Assembly: GCA_023257145.1 (NCBI GenBank)
Contig: JALRDA010000120.1
Span: 1 to 9,978 of the forward strand
Direction: 5' to 3'
DNA length: 9,978 nt
DNA from: Candidatus Saccharimonadia bacterium
Lineage (GTDB): Bacteria; Patescibacteriota; Saccharimonadia; Saccharimonadales; Saccharimonadaceae
Made by a program: the position numbers and the translations under genes
The notes under the pieces: model-generated
Databases searched by the model: none
What the model saw: only the letters and a program-made list of their open reading frames with translations
What the model was told of the DNA's origin: nothing
In this document: positions 4,062 to 9,855 of the stretch, in pieces
How positions within the stretch are numbered: position 1 is the first letter of the stretch
Layout: the number at the start of each line of letters is the position of its first letter

Positions 4062-6401
4062 GTGGCGGCAGGAATTTACGGGTTAACATTACCTAAAAAT
4101 AAACTATTTTCTATTGGAATAAGCGGGTTAATTATCATCACAGCGCTCATCGTGGCTATCGCTAGTAGCCTATCACCACTTGCTGGTGCAGCGGCCGAAG
4201 ATTACACATGGTCCGATGTTGGCAACACAGTAAAGACCCAACAGTCATGGATCGACACCGCAGCTTCGGCTAATGGCACAAAACTTGTCGCTGCTGCTGA
4301 TCGTGATTTTATCTACACATCAACAGATAGCGGCACGACATGGATACAGCGCACAGCAGCCGGTGATCGCAACTGGGCAGCAGTCGCGTCTTCTGCGGAC
4401 GGGACGAAACTAGTAGCGGCCGAATCCAATGGGTACATCTACACATCCACCGACAGCGGTACGACGTGGACCGAGCGCACCAGCGCGGGTCTACGATGGT
4501 GGAAAGCACTTGCTTCTTCTGATGACGGATCCAAGCTCGCCGCAGTGTCATCGGTTGGCCCAGTTATGACGTCCACCGACAGCGGCGCAACGTGGACCAC
4601 TCAGACCAATGCTGGCTCTCGAGCATGGAACGCTCTTGATTCATCCGCCGATGGCACAATACTTGCCGCCAGCCACTCTAACGGCTACATCTACACATCG
4701 ACTGATAGCGGCAATACGTGGACACAGCGCGTAAGCGCAGGCCAACGCCAATGGCAGGCTGTGACGGTTTCGAGTGACGGGACAAAAATTGCAGCTGCCG
4801 TCGCAAACGATTACATTTACACTTCAGCAGATACGGGCGCAACATGGACTGCGCGCACTAATGCAGGACAAGCATACTGGCGAGCCGTTGAAATGTCAGC
4901 CAATGGCACCACCCTTGTTGCCGGTGGGTATAACATCGCTATATCCGTATCGACCGATAGTGGTGTTACATGGTCATCGACAAATAATTCTGGCCAACGT
5001 TGGTGGACGACTATTGCTGTATCAAGTGACGCTAGCAAGATTGTCGCAGCCGTCGATAGTGAGTTTGTTTATACATCTAGCAACACCGGCGCAAACTGGA
5101 GCGTGGCCAATATTACAGGGCCAAACACATGGCAGGCTATTGCCAGTTCGTCAGATGGAAAGAAAGTCATCGCAGCCACAAACACCAACGGATTCATCTA
5201 TACCTCGACTGATAGCGGCAACACGTGGACACAACGACCTAGCGCAGGACAACGAGCCTGGATCTCGGTCGCTTCTTCGGCAGACGGAACAAAGCTTGTC
5301 GCTGGGACGGATGGTGGATACATCTATACGTCATCCGATAGTGGCGTGACGTGGACCGAACGAGGTAGCGATCAAGAATCATGGGTATCAATCACTTCAT
5401 CGGCCGATGGATCTAAATTAGTCGCCGCAGCCTACTATGGAGGCATGTACACATCGACTGACAGTGGCGTCAATTGGACAAAGCAAGCATACGGCGATGG
5501 CTATAGCTGGCTTTCGGTTGCTGGATCCGCGGATGGCCAAAAACTAATCGCTGTCGAGGAAGAAGCTAACAACATTCACCTATCGACTGACGGTGGAGTC
5601 AACTGGACTTCACAGCCTGGCCCATCGCTTTATAACTTATCTGTCGCGTCGTCCGCAGATGGTGCAAAATTAGTTCTCGCAACCTACTTTGATGCTATCT
5701 ACACCTCGACTGACAGCGGCGCAACCTGGACTAAACAAACTGGATCAGGCAACCAGTACTGGTGGTCAGTGTCATCGTCTGCCGATGGCTCAATAATAGC
5801 AGGTGCCGTCTCTGGTGGGTATGTACGACTATCGACAGATGGCGGCACTAATTGGACAGTAATCACAAGCGAAGGTCAAAAATCATGGCGAGCCGCGTTC
5901 GTTTCGGATGATGGATCGACGATATATGCCGGCGCACGAGGCGACTCAATATCACGTGGCGCAACAGCTGCCGCAACTACGCCACCGATAGATTCTGGTG
6001 AAGAAACACCAACTACGCCCACAAATCCTTCTACGCCATCCACTCCGGCGCAACCACCAATTACAGAAAACCAATCTCCCTCACCTGCTCCAACGGCCGG
6101 CAGCAGTTCAACTCCAACTAGACTGCAGGCAGCGTATGCCAACCGTGAAGTCGCAAGAAACATAACCAATGATTCTGACGGCGACACGAATACCAACACC
6201 AACACTACTATTACTCAGAACAATATACCAAAGACGCCAATTGCTGATGACGCCAGCGAAAGTACAGATCCTCAAACCACGAAACAAGATGACAAATCAA
6301 ACAGTGACGGTGGCTTCTTTACAATTGCTGGCATAATAGTGGCGCTGATCTTGACTATCATCATCTACGTTGCCTACAAGCTTCGTAACAGAGCGCACTA
6401 A
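4062..6401 (+). CDS. Cell-surface Asp-box beta-propeller protein with C-terminal membrane anchor
   Basis: Predicted exported, membrane-anchored surface protein of 779 residues. The GTG start at 4062 is supported by GGGGAG 7 bases upstream. An N-terminal hydrophobic segment (about 16-45) ends AGAAAED, a plausible signal-peptidase site. Residues about 62-632 hold 14 repeats of ~41 residues with pattern W-x-x-(V/I)-x-S-S-x-D-G-(T/S)-K-(L/I)-x-A-A...(Y/I)-T-S-T-D-S-G-x-T-W-T. Thirteen contain an Asp-box (S-x-D-x-G-x-x-W) as in BNR/sialidase, sortilin and Ycf48-type propellers. A Pro/Thr/Ser/Asn-rich stalk follows (about 640-745), then a transmembrane helix (about 752-772) and a short basic tail KLRNRAH. 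No sialidase catalytic residues can be assigned, and no LPXTG motif is present. Fourteen repeats suit two seven-bladed propellers. Adhesion, glycan or partner recognition is the likely role, by inference only. Confidence 0.9.
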   Translation: MAAGIYGLTLPKNKLFSIGISGLIIITALIVAIASSLSPLAGAAAEDYTWSDVGNTVKTQQSWIDTAASANGTKLVAAADRDFIYTSTDSGTTWIQRTAAGDRNWAAVASSADGTKLVAAESNGYIYTSTDSGTTWTERTSAGLRWWKALASSDDGSKLAAVSSVGPVMTSTDSGATWTTQTNAGSRAWNALDSSADGTILAASHSNGYIYTSTDSGNTWTQRVSAGQRQWQAVTVSSDGTKIAAAVANDYIYTSADTGATWTARTNAGQAYWRAVEMSANGTTLVAGGYNIAISVSTDSGVTWSSTNNSGQRWWTTIAVSSDASKIVAAVDSEFVYTSSNTGANWSVANITGPNTWQAIASSSDGKKVIAATNTNGFIYTSTDSGNTWTQRPSAGQRAWISVASSADGTKLVAGTDGGYIYTSSDSGVTWTERGSDQESWVSITSSADGSKLVAAAYYGGMYTSTDSGVNWTKQAYGDGYSWLSVAGSADGQKLIAVEEEANNIHLSTDGGVNWTSQPGPSLYNLSVASSADGAKLVLATYFDAIYTSTDSGATWTKQTGSGNQYWWSVSSSADGSIIAGAVSGGYVRLSTDGGTNWTVITSEGQKSWRAAFVSDDGSTIYAGARGDSISRGATAAATTPPIDSGEETPTTPTNPSTPSTPAQPPITENQSPSPAPTAGSSSTPTRLQAAYANREVARNITNDSDGDTNTNTNTTITQNNIPKTPIADDASESTDPQTTKQDDKSNSDGGFFTIAGIIVALILTIIIYVAYKLRNRAH
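4245..5957 (+). repeat. Fourteen ~125-bp repeats coding the propeller blades
   Basis: The coding repeats are diverged at DNA level but near-identical in protein pattern. Blades 4 and 8 share STDSGNTWTQR and most others differ around STDSG(T/A/V)TW. Blade 7 has a degenerate box (SSNTGANW). Blade 14 ends before an Asp-box, and the segment before blade 1 (DYTWSDVGN, residues 47-55) looks like the missing outer strand, as expected for a Velcro-type ring closure. Confidence 0.8.
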
Positions 6402-6420
6402 AACATATTTACATAAAATA

Positions 6421-6460
6421 AAATACCGCCCGCAGTGCAACACCAGATGGGCGGTATTTT
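6421..6460. terminator. Bidirectional terminator between the surface gene and clpP
   Basis: AAATACCGCCC (6421-6431) and GGGCGGTATTT (6449-6459) are 11-bp perfect complements around a 17-base loop. The stem's A/T ends and flanks give T-rich tails both ways: GGTATTTTG on plus, GGTATTTTATTTTAT on minus. It serves the convergent genes ending at 6401 (plus) and 6464 (minus). Confidence 0.9.
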
Positions 6461-6463
6461 GTA

Positions 6464-7060
6464 TTAAGCTTTTTCGATCACACTATCGATGAGACCATAA
6501 GCTTTTGCCTCTTCGGCACTCATCCAAAAATCGCGGTCTGCGTCCTTTTCAACCTTAGCAAGTTTTTGGCCAGTATTTTTAGCAAGGATTTCGTTCAGAC
6601 GCTGCTTCAGGAATAGACCTTCGCGAAGGGTGATCTCTTGATCGGTAATCTTACCCTGCGTACCGCTTGACGGCTGATGGATCATAATACGGCTACTTGG
6701 CAACGCAAAACGCTTGCCTTTTGTACCGCTTGATAGCAGGAATGCACCCATGCTCGCCTGCAAGCCAATCCCGATCGTCTGCACATCAGGTGATATGTAC
6801 TGAATCGTATCGTAGATAGCCAAGCCGTCATAGACGCTTCCGCCAGGGCTGTTAATATAAAGTTTGATATCTTTTTTAGGATCATCATAGGCAAGATGCA
6901 GTAGCTGTGCGACCACAACATTAGCTGTATGTTCATTTACGTCCTCACCTAAAAAGATAATTCGTTCATTTAGTAGGCGCGAATATATATCAAACGCACG
7001 TTCACCTTCATGCGTTTTCTCGATAACTGTTGGTACAAGATAACTAGTAGGTTTATTCAT
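6464..7060 (-). CDS. clpP: ATP-dependent Clp protease proteolytic subunit ClpP
   Basis: Serine peptidase that forms the tetradecameric chamber degrading proteins delivered by ClpX/ClpA/ClpC-type ATPases. At 198 residues it is full length for the family. The catalytic triad is visible: Ser103 in GLQASMGAFLL, His128 in RIMIHQP and Asp177 in DADRDFWMSAEEA. The oxyanion-loop motif YINSPGGSVYDGLAIYD (68-84) and the C-terminal SAEEAKAYGLIDSVIEK are also present. There is no recognisable Shine-Dalgarno before the ATG at 7060. The -10 box at 7072-7067 places the transcription start at or next to that ATG, so the mRNA is probably leaderless. A CIRCE operator overlaps the promoter, predicting HrcA control. 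clpX is not adjacent. The gene converges on the surface-protein gene and shares a bidirectional terminator with it. Confidence 0.98.
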   Translation of the reverse strand: MNKPTSYLVPTVIEKTHEGERAFDIYSRLLNERIIFLGEDVNEHTANVVVAQLLHLAYDDPKKDIKLYINSPGGSVYDGLAIYDTIQYISPDVQTIGIGLQASMGAFLLSSGTKGKRFALPSSRIMIHQPSSGTQGKITDQEITLREGLFLKQRLNEILAKNTGQKLAKVEKDADRDFWMSAEEAKAYGLIDSVIEKA

Positions 7061-7066
7061 ATATCT

Positions 7067-7095
7067 ATTGTAACGAATATTAGCACTCTATGCAA
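7067..7095 (-). promoter_or_regulatory. clpP promoter, positioned for a leaderless mRNA
   Basis: TTGCAT (7095-7090), a 17-bp spacer and TACAAT (7072-7067) on the minus strand. Seven bases beyond the -10 is the A of the clpP ATG (7060). The -35 lies in the 9-base spacer of the CIRCE element, so HrcA binding would occlude RNA polymerase. Confidence 0.65.
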
Positions 7096-7106
7096 GTGAG
7101 TGCCAA
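7080..7106. promoter_or_regulatory. CIRCE operator (HrcA binding site)
   Basis: TTAGCACTC (7080-7088), 9 bases, GAGTGCCAA (7098-7106). The established CIRCE consensus is TTAGCACTC-N9-GAGTGCTAA, so 17 of 18 arm positions match with exact spacing. It overlaps the clpP promoter. It also lies just upstream of the plus-strand promoter at 7116, so it might affect that gene too. Confidence 0.92.
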
Positions 7107-7115
7107 ATACTACTA

Positions 7116-7143
7116 TTGACTTTTAATACTAATATTCTATCAA
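7116..7143 (+). promoter_or_regulatory. Candidate promoter for the 7178-7483 unit
   Basis: TTGACT (7116-7121), a 16-bp spacer and TATCAA (7138-7143). The -10 is only a 4 of 6 match. It is divergent from clpP and starts 9 bases after the CIRCE right arm. Confidence 0.4.
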
Positions 7144-7177
7144 ATTCTTCTCATCAAACTAGAGGCAAGTAGAAAAA

Positions 7178-7483
7178 ATGAAGAATCGTCCTTTTATTGT
7201 TATTGCAAGAGCCTTCCTTGCAGCAATTTTACTCACGTACTGGCACGTCATGGCAAGATTCACCTACGCATTCTTTTCGTATAGCAGATATATATCAAAG
7301 AGCGTTATTGATGAAGCCATTGAATACACCGATGATCCGTACCGAATTGTCGTATCGCACATGATCAATTCGATACGACGAAATCGATTTGGGTCCTGCA
7401 ATAACAGCAACATAACCCACCCAAAAGCACCGATGACTTTTGAGCCCAGCAACCAGCAGATCTCCCTGCTGGTTTTTTCATGA
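7178..7483 (+). CDS. Hypothetical small protein with N-terminal hydrophobic segment (doubtful 3' end)
   Basis: Family not recognised. The 101-codon frame has an N-terminal hydrophobic stretch at about residues 5-21 (PFIVIARAFLAAILLTY) after a basic MKNR, and then polar sequence (SVIDEAIEYTDDPYRIVVSH). AGAGG lies 12 bases before the ATG, a rather long spacing. The last ~11 codons run through a strong intrinsic terminator (7451-7478), and the TGA stop (7481-7483) falls beyond the T-run. If that terminator is efficient, the mRNA ends before the stop. Possible explanations: the real reading frame ends earlier (a shift near 7372-7378 would reach TAA at 7413), the ORF is decayed, or the transcript is really an RNA gene. 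A plausible promoter and a real terminator show that something is transcribed here. Confidence 0.4.
   Translation: MKNRPFIVIARAFLAAILLTYWHVMARFTYAFFSYSRYISKSVIDEAIEYTDDPYRIVVSHMINSIRRNRFGSCNNSNITHPKAPMTFEPSNQQISLLVFS
7349..7379 (+). repeat. Inverted repeat inside the 7178-7483 unit
   Basis: GTCGTATCG (7349-7357) and CGATACGAC (7371-7379) are perfect 9-bp complements separated by 13 bases. A stem of this quality inside a short doubtful ORF would fit a structured transcript or an operator. Confidence 0.5.
7451..7478 (+). terminator. Rho-independent terminator
   Basis: AACCAGCAG (7451-7459), loop ATCTCC, CTGCTGGTT (7466-7474), with an uninterrupted T-run 7473-7478. It ends the transcript starting near 7150, upstream of the promoter at 7486. 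Confidence 0.92.
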
Positions 7484-7485
7484 TA

Positions 7486-7513
7486 TTGTATTTTCCCAAT
7501 TTGGTGGTATAGT
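7486..7513 (+). promoter_or_regulatory. Promoter of the 7555-8004 gene
   Basis: TTGTAT (7486-7491), a 16-bp spacer and TATAGT (7508-7513). It sits directly after the preceding terminator and gives a leader of about 35 nt. Confidence 0.6.
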
Positions 7514-7554
7514 GTAGTAATTGCACTTTCCCATCACGATCAAGTAGGCAGGTT

Positions 7555-8004
7555 ATGGAAAATATTTTTATGACCGATCACGGCATCTTGCGACAACTCA
7601 CCATTAATTGCAGCCCTGGGATCTCGACAAAGATTACCGACCGACCTCGACTCGTTCACTGGGCGCCAATTCTGAAAGCCCTGCGTCACCCGAACGAGCA
7701 CACGTGGCTTCGGGTTGACTACTGGACGGATTCGCGAACAAAAGCCCGCCCCCTGCTCGATCACTACTGCACGCCTAATTTCGACGTCATCCCCGGTCCA
7801 TCCGGTCAGCTTTTTAGTGCGACGATCATTCCGTCTAATCTGGTTTTTGAACTAGCCGAGCCGGACCATCCAGAAATGGGTATCCGAATCGATGCCCTCA
7901 GCTTCAGACTCTCGACTAGATGCAACGGTACGCCAAAGGAATGGTCGACCTGTGGCATAGTTCACATCTTCCCAACAGGACAACTCGAAATAGTCGCGCA
8001 GTGA
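7555..8004 (+). CDS. Hypothetical soluble protein (149 aa)
   Basis: Family not recognised. No signal peptide or membrane segment. The sequence mixes short beta-prone stretches (TWLRVDYW, LFSATIIPSNLVFELAE, GIVHIFPTGQLEIVAQ) with Pro/His-rich turns, so a small beta-rich cytoplasmic domain is plausible. It contains four Cys (19, 72, 122, 132) and several His, but no CxxC or other metal motif. The ATG at 7555 has AGG 6 bases upstream and is preferred; a second ATG at 7570 has no RBS. The gene is a complete monocistronic unit, with a promoter at 7486-7513 and a terminator hairpin at 8011-8045. It converges on tig. Wholly sense codons over 149 residues plus these signals make it a real gene, but the function is unknown. 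Confidence 0.75.
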   Translation: MENIFMTDHGILRQLTINCSPGISTKITDRPRLVHWAPILKALRHPNEHTWLRVDYWTDSRTKARPLLDHYCTPNFDVIPGPSGQLFSATIIPSNLVFELAEPDHPEMGIRIDALSFRLSTRCNGTPKEWSTCGIVHIFPTGQLEIVAQ

Positions 8005-8010
8005 ACGTGC

Positions 8011-8045
8011 AATGACCCCGGTTCTCATAGCGAGCCGGGGTCATT
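8011..8045 (+). terminator. Terminator hairpin after the 149-aa gene
   Basis: AATGACCCCGG (8011-8021) pairs with CCGGGGTCATT (8035-8045). The stem continues with CTC/GAG past a TT bulge around loop ATAGC. The plus-strand tail (TTTACATATT) is only moderately T-rich. It starts 7 bases after the stop codon and 26 bases from the convergent tig stop, so it may serve both. Confidence 0.75.
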
Positions 8046-8070
8046 TACATATTATCGAATTTACCGAGAA

Positions 8071-9360
8071 CTATTTCTTAGTATTTAGCTCTACCAAGCG
8101 TTCAACCGTTTTTTCGGTCAACAGGCGGTTTGCAATATCGCGGCGCGCCTCTGGCTGATCGAACTGCGCAACCATCTGTGGGTTGTTTGCGTACTGCTGC
8201 TTGTACATATTTACATGCTCTTCCAGTTCAGCGCTAGTCGCTTCGATTTTTTCAACCTTGCTTAACTCTGCAAGCGCAAGACCTGCTTGGACGCGCTTTT
8301 CAGCCGCTTCGTGCACCTCAGTCTTTAGCCATTTTTCTTTGCTTTCAAACCCTTTGTTCTCTAGGTACTGATCAAGAGTAATCCCTTGGTACATTAGGTT
8401 TTGGGTCATGTCGCGTTCGATAGATTCGGTCTGGTCGTTTAATAAAATTTCCGGAACAGGAACCTTACTTACTTCAACTAACTGTTTTACGAGGCTATCT
8501 TTAAGCTTTTCTTTGGCTTCGCGCTCTTTTTGCTGGGTTAGCTCGCGCTTGATATCAGTTTTCATTTCATCGACTGTCTTGAATGGACCGACTTTACTTG
8601 CAAAGTCATCGTCAACCTCAGGTTTAACGATTTCCTTAACCTCCTTCAAAGTCGTCGTGAACACAACGTCAGCACCCTTAAGATCGGCAACATGGTAAGT
8701 ATCTGGGAATTTAAGATCTAAATCAAATGTTTCACCTGCTTTTTTGCCGACAATACCCTCTTCAAATCCAGGAATGAATGAGTTACTGCCAAGTGTCAGG
8801 TCGTAATCAGTACCGGTACCGCCGTCGAAAGCAACGTCATCTTTTTTGCCGACAAAGTCGATTTTTACTTCATCGCCATCTTTTGCTGCGCGTTCAACTG
8901 CTTTTTTCTCACCCATACCGGCGCGCATTCGATCAATCACCTCTGTGACATCTTTTGCGGCGACTGTAATTTTCTCTTCTTCAACTTTCAGTTTCTTGTA
9001 CTCACCTAGGGTAACTGTCGGCAAGATTTCTGCCTCAGCGGTAAATTCCAGTTCTTGGCCAGGAACGAATTTCTTGATCTCTACTGCAGGACGGTCGAGA
9101 GCTTGAATACCCTTGTCCATGTACGCTTGAGCGACAGCCTTCGAAAGTGCGTCTTCAAGCGTTTGCTGTGATAGCATTTCAGGATCGACGTTTTTTGCCG
9201 CAACGCTTGGCGGAACGTGACCTTTGCGAAATCCAGGAACCTTTACGGTCTTTGCAAGCTTTGAAAGGGCTACCTTTTCAGCTGCGTCTAATTCTTCTTT
9301 GCCGAGAGTGATCGTCAACTCGACCTTTGTATCTGATAGGTTTTTTACAATTGTATTCAT
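8071..9360 (-). CDS. tig: Trigger factor (ribosome-associated chaperone / peptidyl-prolyl isomerase)
   Basis: Binds the ribosomal exit tunnel via protein L23 and shields nascent chains. At 429 residues it is nearly the E. coli length (432), and all three domains are present. The N-terminal ribosome-binding domain (about 1-118) has the signature GFRKGHVPPS with Phe44-Arg45-Lys46. The FKBP-like isomerase domain (about 161-244) includes DGDEVKIDFVG, SFIPGFEEGIVGKKAGE and FPDTYH. The helical C-terminal substrate cradle spans about 245-429. The start MNTIVKNLSDTKVELTI is typical of the family. No Shine-Dalgarno is seen; the -10 box ends 9 bases before the ATG, so the mRNA is leaderless or has only a few leader bases. 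tig is not linked to clpP/clpX here, unlike in many proteobacteria. Two strong hairpins lie upstream. Confidence 0.98.
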   Translation of the reverse strand: MNTIVKNLSDTKVELTITLGKEELDAAEKVALSKLAKTVKVPGFRKGHVPPSVAAKNVDPEMLSQQTLEDALSKAVAQAYMDKGIQALDRPAVEIKKFVPGQELEFTAEAEILPTVTLGEYKKLKVEEEKITVAAKDVTEVIDRMRAGMGEKKAVERAAKDGDEVKIDFVGKKDDVAFDGGTGTDYDLTLGSNSFIPGFEEGIVGKKAGETFDLDLKFPDTYHVADLKGADVVFTTTLKEVKEIVKPEVDDDFASKVGPFKTVDEMKTDIKRELTQQKEREAKEKLKDSLVKQLVEVSKVPVPEILLNDQTESIERDMTQNLMYQGITLDQYLENKGFESKEKWLKTEVHEAAEKRVQAGLALAELSKVEKIEATSAELEEHVNMYKQQYANNPQMVAQFDQPEARRDIANRLLTEKTVERLVELNTKK

Positions 9361-9369
9361 ATATGTTCA

Positions 9370-9397
9370 ATTATACCAGAGATACAAGGGGTGCCAA
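9370..9397 (-). promoter_or_regulatory. tig promoter, positioned for a (nearly) leaderless mRNA
   Basis: TTGGCA (9397-9392), a 16-bp spacer and a perfect TATAAT (9375-9370) on the minus strand. A start 6-9 bases downstream falls between 9364 and 9361, leaving 1-4 bases before the ATG at 9360. No CIRCE arm is present here. Confidence 0.75.
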
Positions 9398-9407
9398 AAT
9401 TTAACCC

Positions 9408-9451
9408 CGTCACCAAAACCGTCATAACGATATATGACACCTTTGGTGACG
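9408..9451. repeat. Long interrupted hairpin upstream of tig
   Basis: CGTCACCAAA (9408-9417) and TTTGGTGACG (9442-9451) pair perfectly. Inside, after symmetric ACC/ACC mismatches, GTCAT (9421-9425) pairs with ATGAC (9434-9438). It lies upstream of the tig promoter and 64 bases past the stop of the small membrane gene. There is no U-tract on either strand, so it is not a standard terminator. Confidence 0.7.
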
Positions 9452-9477
9452 AGAGACAGAGGGTGACTGTTTCTCGT
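9449..9477. repeat. Second hairpin, overlapping the first
   Basis: ACGAGAGACAG (9449-9459) pairs with CTGTTTCTCGT (9467-9477) through 11 pairs, one of them G-T. Its left arm shares ACG (9449-9451) with the first hairpin, so the two could be alternative or stacked structures. GGTGAC recurs in both. Confidence 0.6.
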
Positions 9478-9514
9478 TACACATATAGGCCCTATCAAGT
9501 CAAAGACTTCGCAG

Positions 9515-9748
9515 TTACTCCACTTTAGGAATTTCCTGTTTATCCGATATGCCACCATTTTTCGTCATATTGTCTTCAAGCGCTCTCACTATCTGATTAC
9601 CGACGACACCCACCAAAATCAGTAAAGAAATCACCGATACAGTGGCCAGCACCTGAATATCAATCTCTTTACCTGAAAAAATATTAGCCGACATGGCCGC
9701 AATCGTAACAAGTGTGGTGACTCTGATCAAATCTGAACGAGATTTCAT
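9515..9748 (-). CDS. Small hypothetical membrane protein (77 aa)
   Basis: Family not recognised. The ATG at 9748 (MKSRSDLIRV) is preferred because GAGG stands 6 bases upstream. An in-frame ATG at 9796 would add 16 basic residues (MSSLSVMRQFKRQRKS) but has no RBS at useful distance. The protein has one moderately hydrophobic stretch (about residues 8-22, IRVTTLVTIAAMSAN) and one strong transmembrane helix (about 33-50, VLATVSVISLLILVGVV). A polar C-terminal tail follows (RALEDNMTKNGGISDKQEIPKVE). The promoter at 9825-9853 supports expression. No terminator with a U-tract follows; the paired hairpins at 9408-9477 are the only structure before tig. Confidence 0.7.
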   Translation of the reverse strand: MKSRSDLIRVTTLVTIAAMSANIFSGKEIDIQVLATVSVISLLILVGVVGNQIVRALEDNMTKNGGISDKQEIPKVE

Positions 9749-9824
9749 CGACTTCCTCTGTCTCTTAAATTGTCGCATTACCGACAAACTAGACATTCAC
9801 TCATGATAAATGCCTTCAAATTAT

Positions 9825-9853
9825 ATTATACCACAGTTAGTATAAAAAAGCAA
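9825..9853 (-). promoter_or_regulatory. Promoter of the 9515-9748 gene
   Basis: TTGCTT (9853-9848), a 17-bp spacer and a perfect TATAAT (9830-9825) on the minus strand. The -35 starts 2 bases after the stop codon of the preceding gene. The leader would be about 70 nt to the preferred ATG. Confidence 0.6.
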
Positions 9854-9855
9854 TG

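Noticed and set aside
4245..5957. CRISPR-like or tandem DNA repeat
   Set aside because: The periodicity is a ~125-bp coding repeat of propeller blades, diverged at DNA level, with no constant repeat/variable spacer structure.
4062..6401. Active sialidase
   Set aside because: Asp-boxes are structural. I cannot identify the arginine triad, nucleophilic tyrosine or FRIP motif of sialidases.
7264..7452. Minus-strand 62-codon ORF opposite 7178-7483
   Set aside because: Its start lies within the plus-strand terminator, no promoter or RBS was found, and the hydrophobicity looks like a reverse-frame shadow.
9408..9477. Intrinsic terminator of the 9515-9748 gene
   Set aside because: The stems are strong but no U-tract follows either hairpin on the minus strand.
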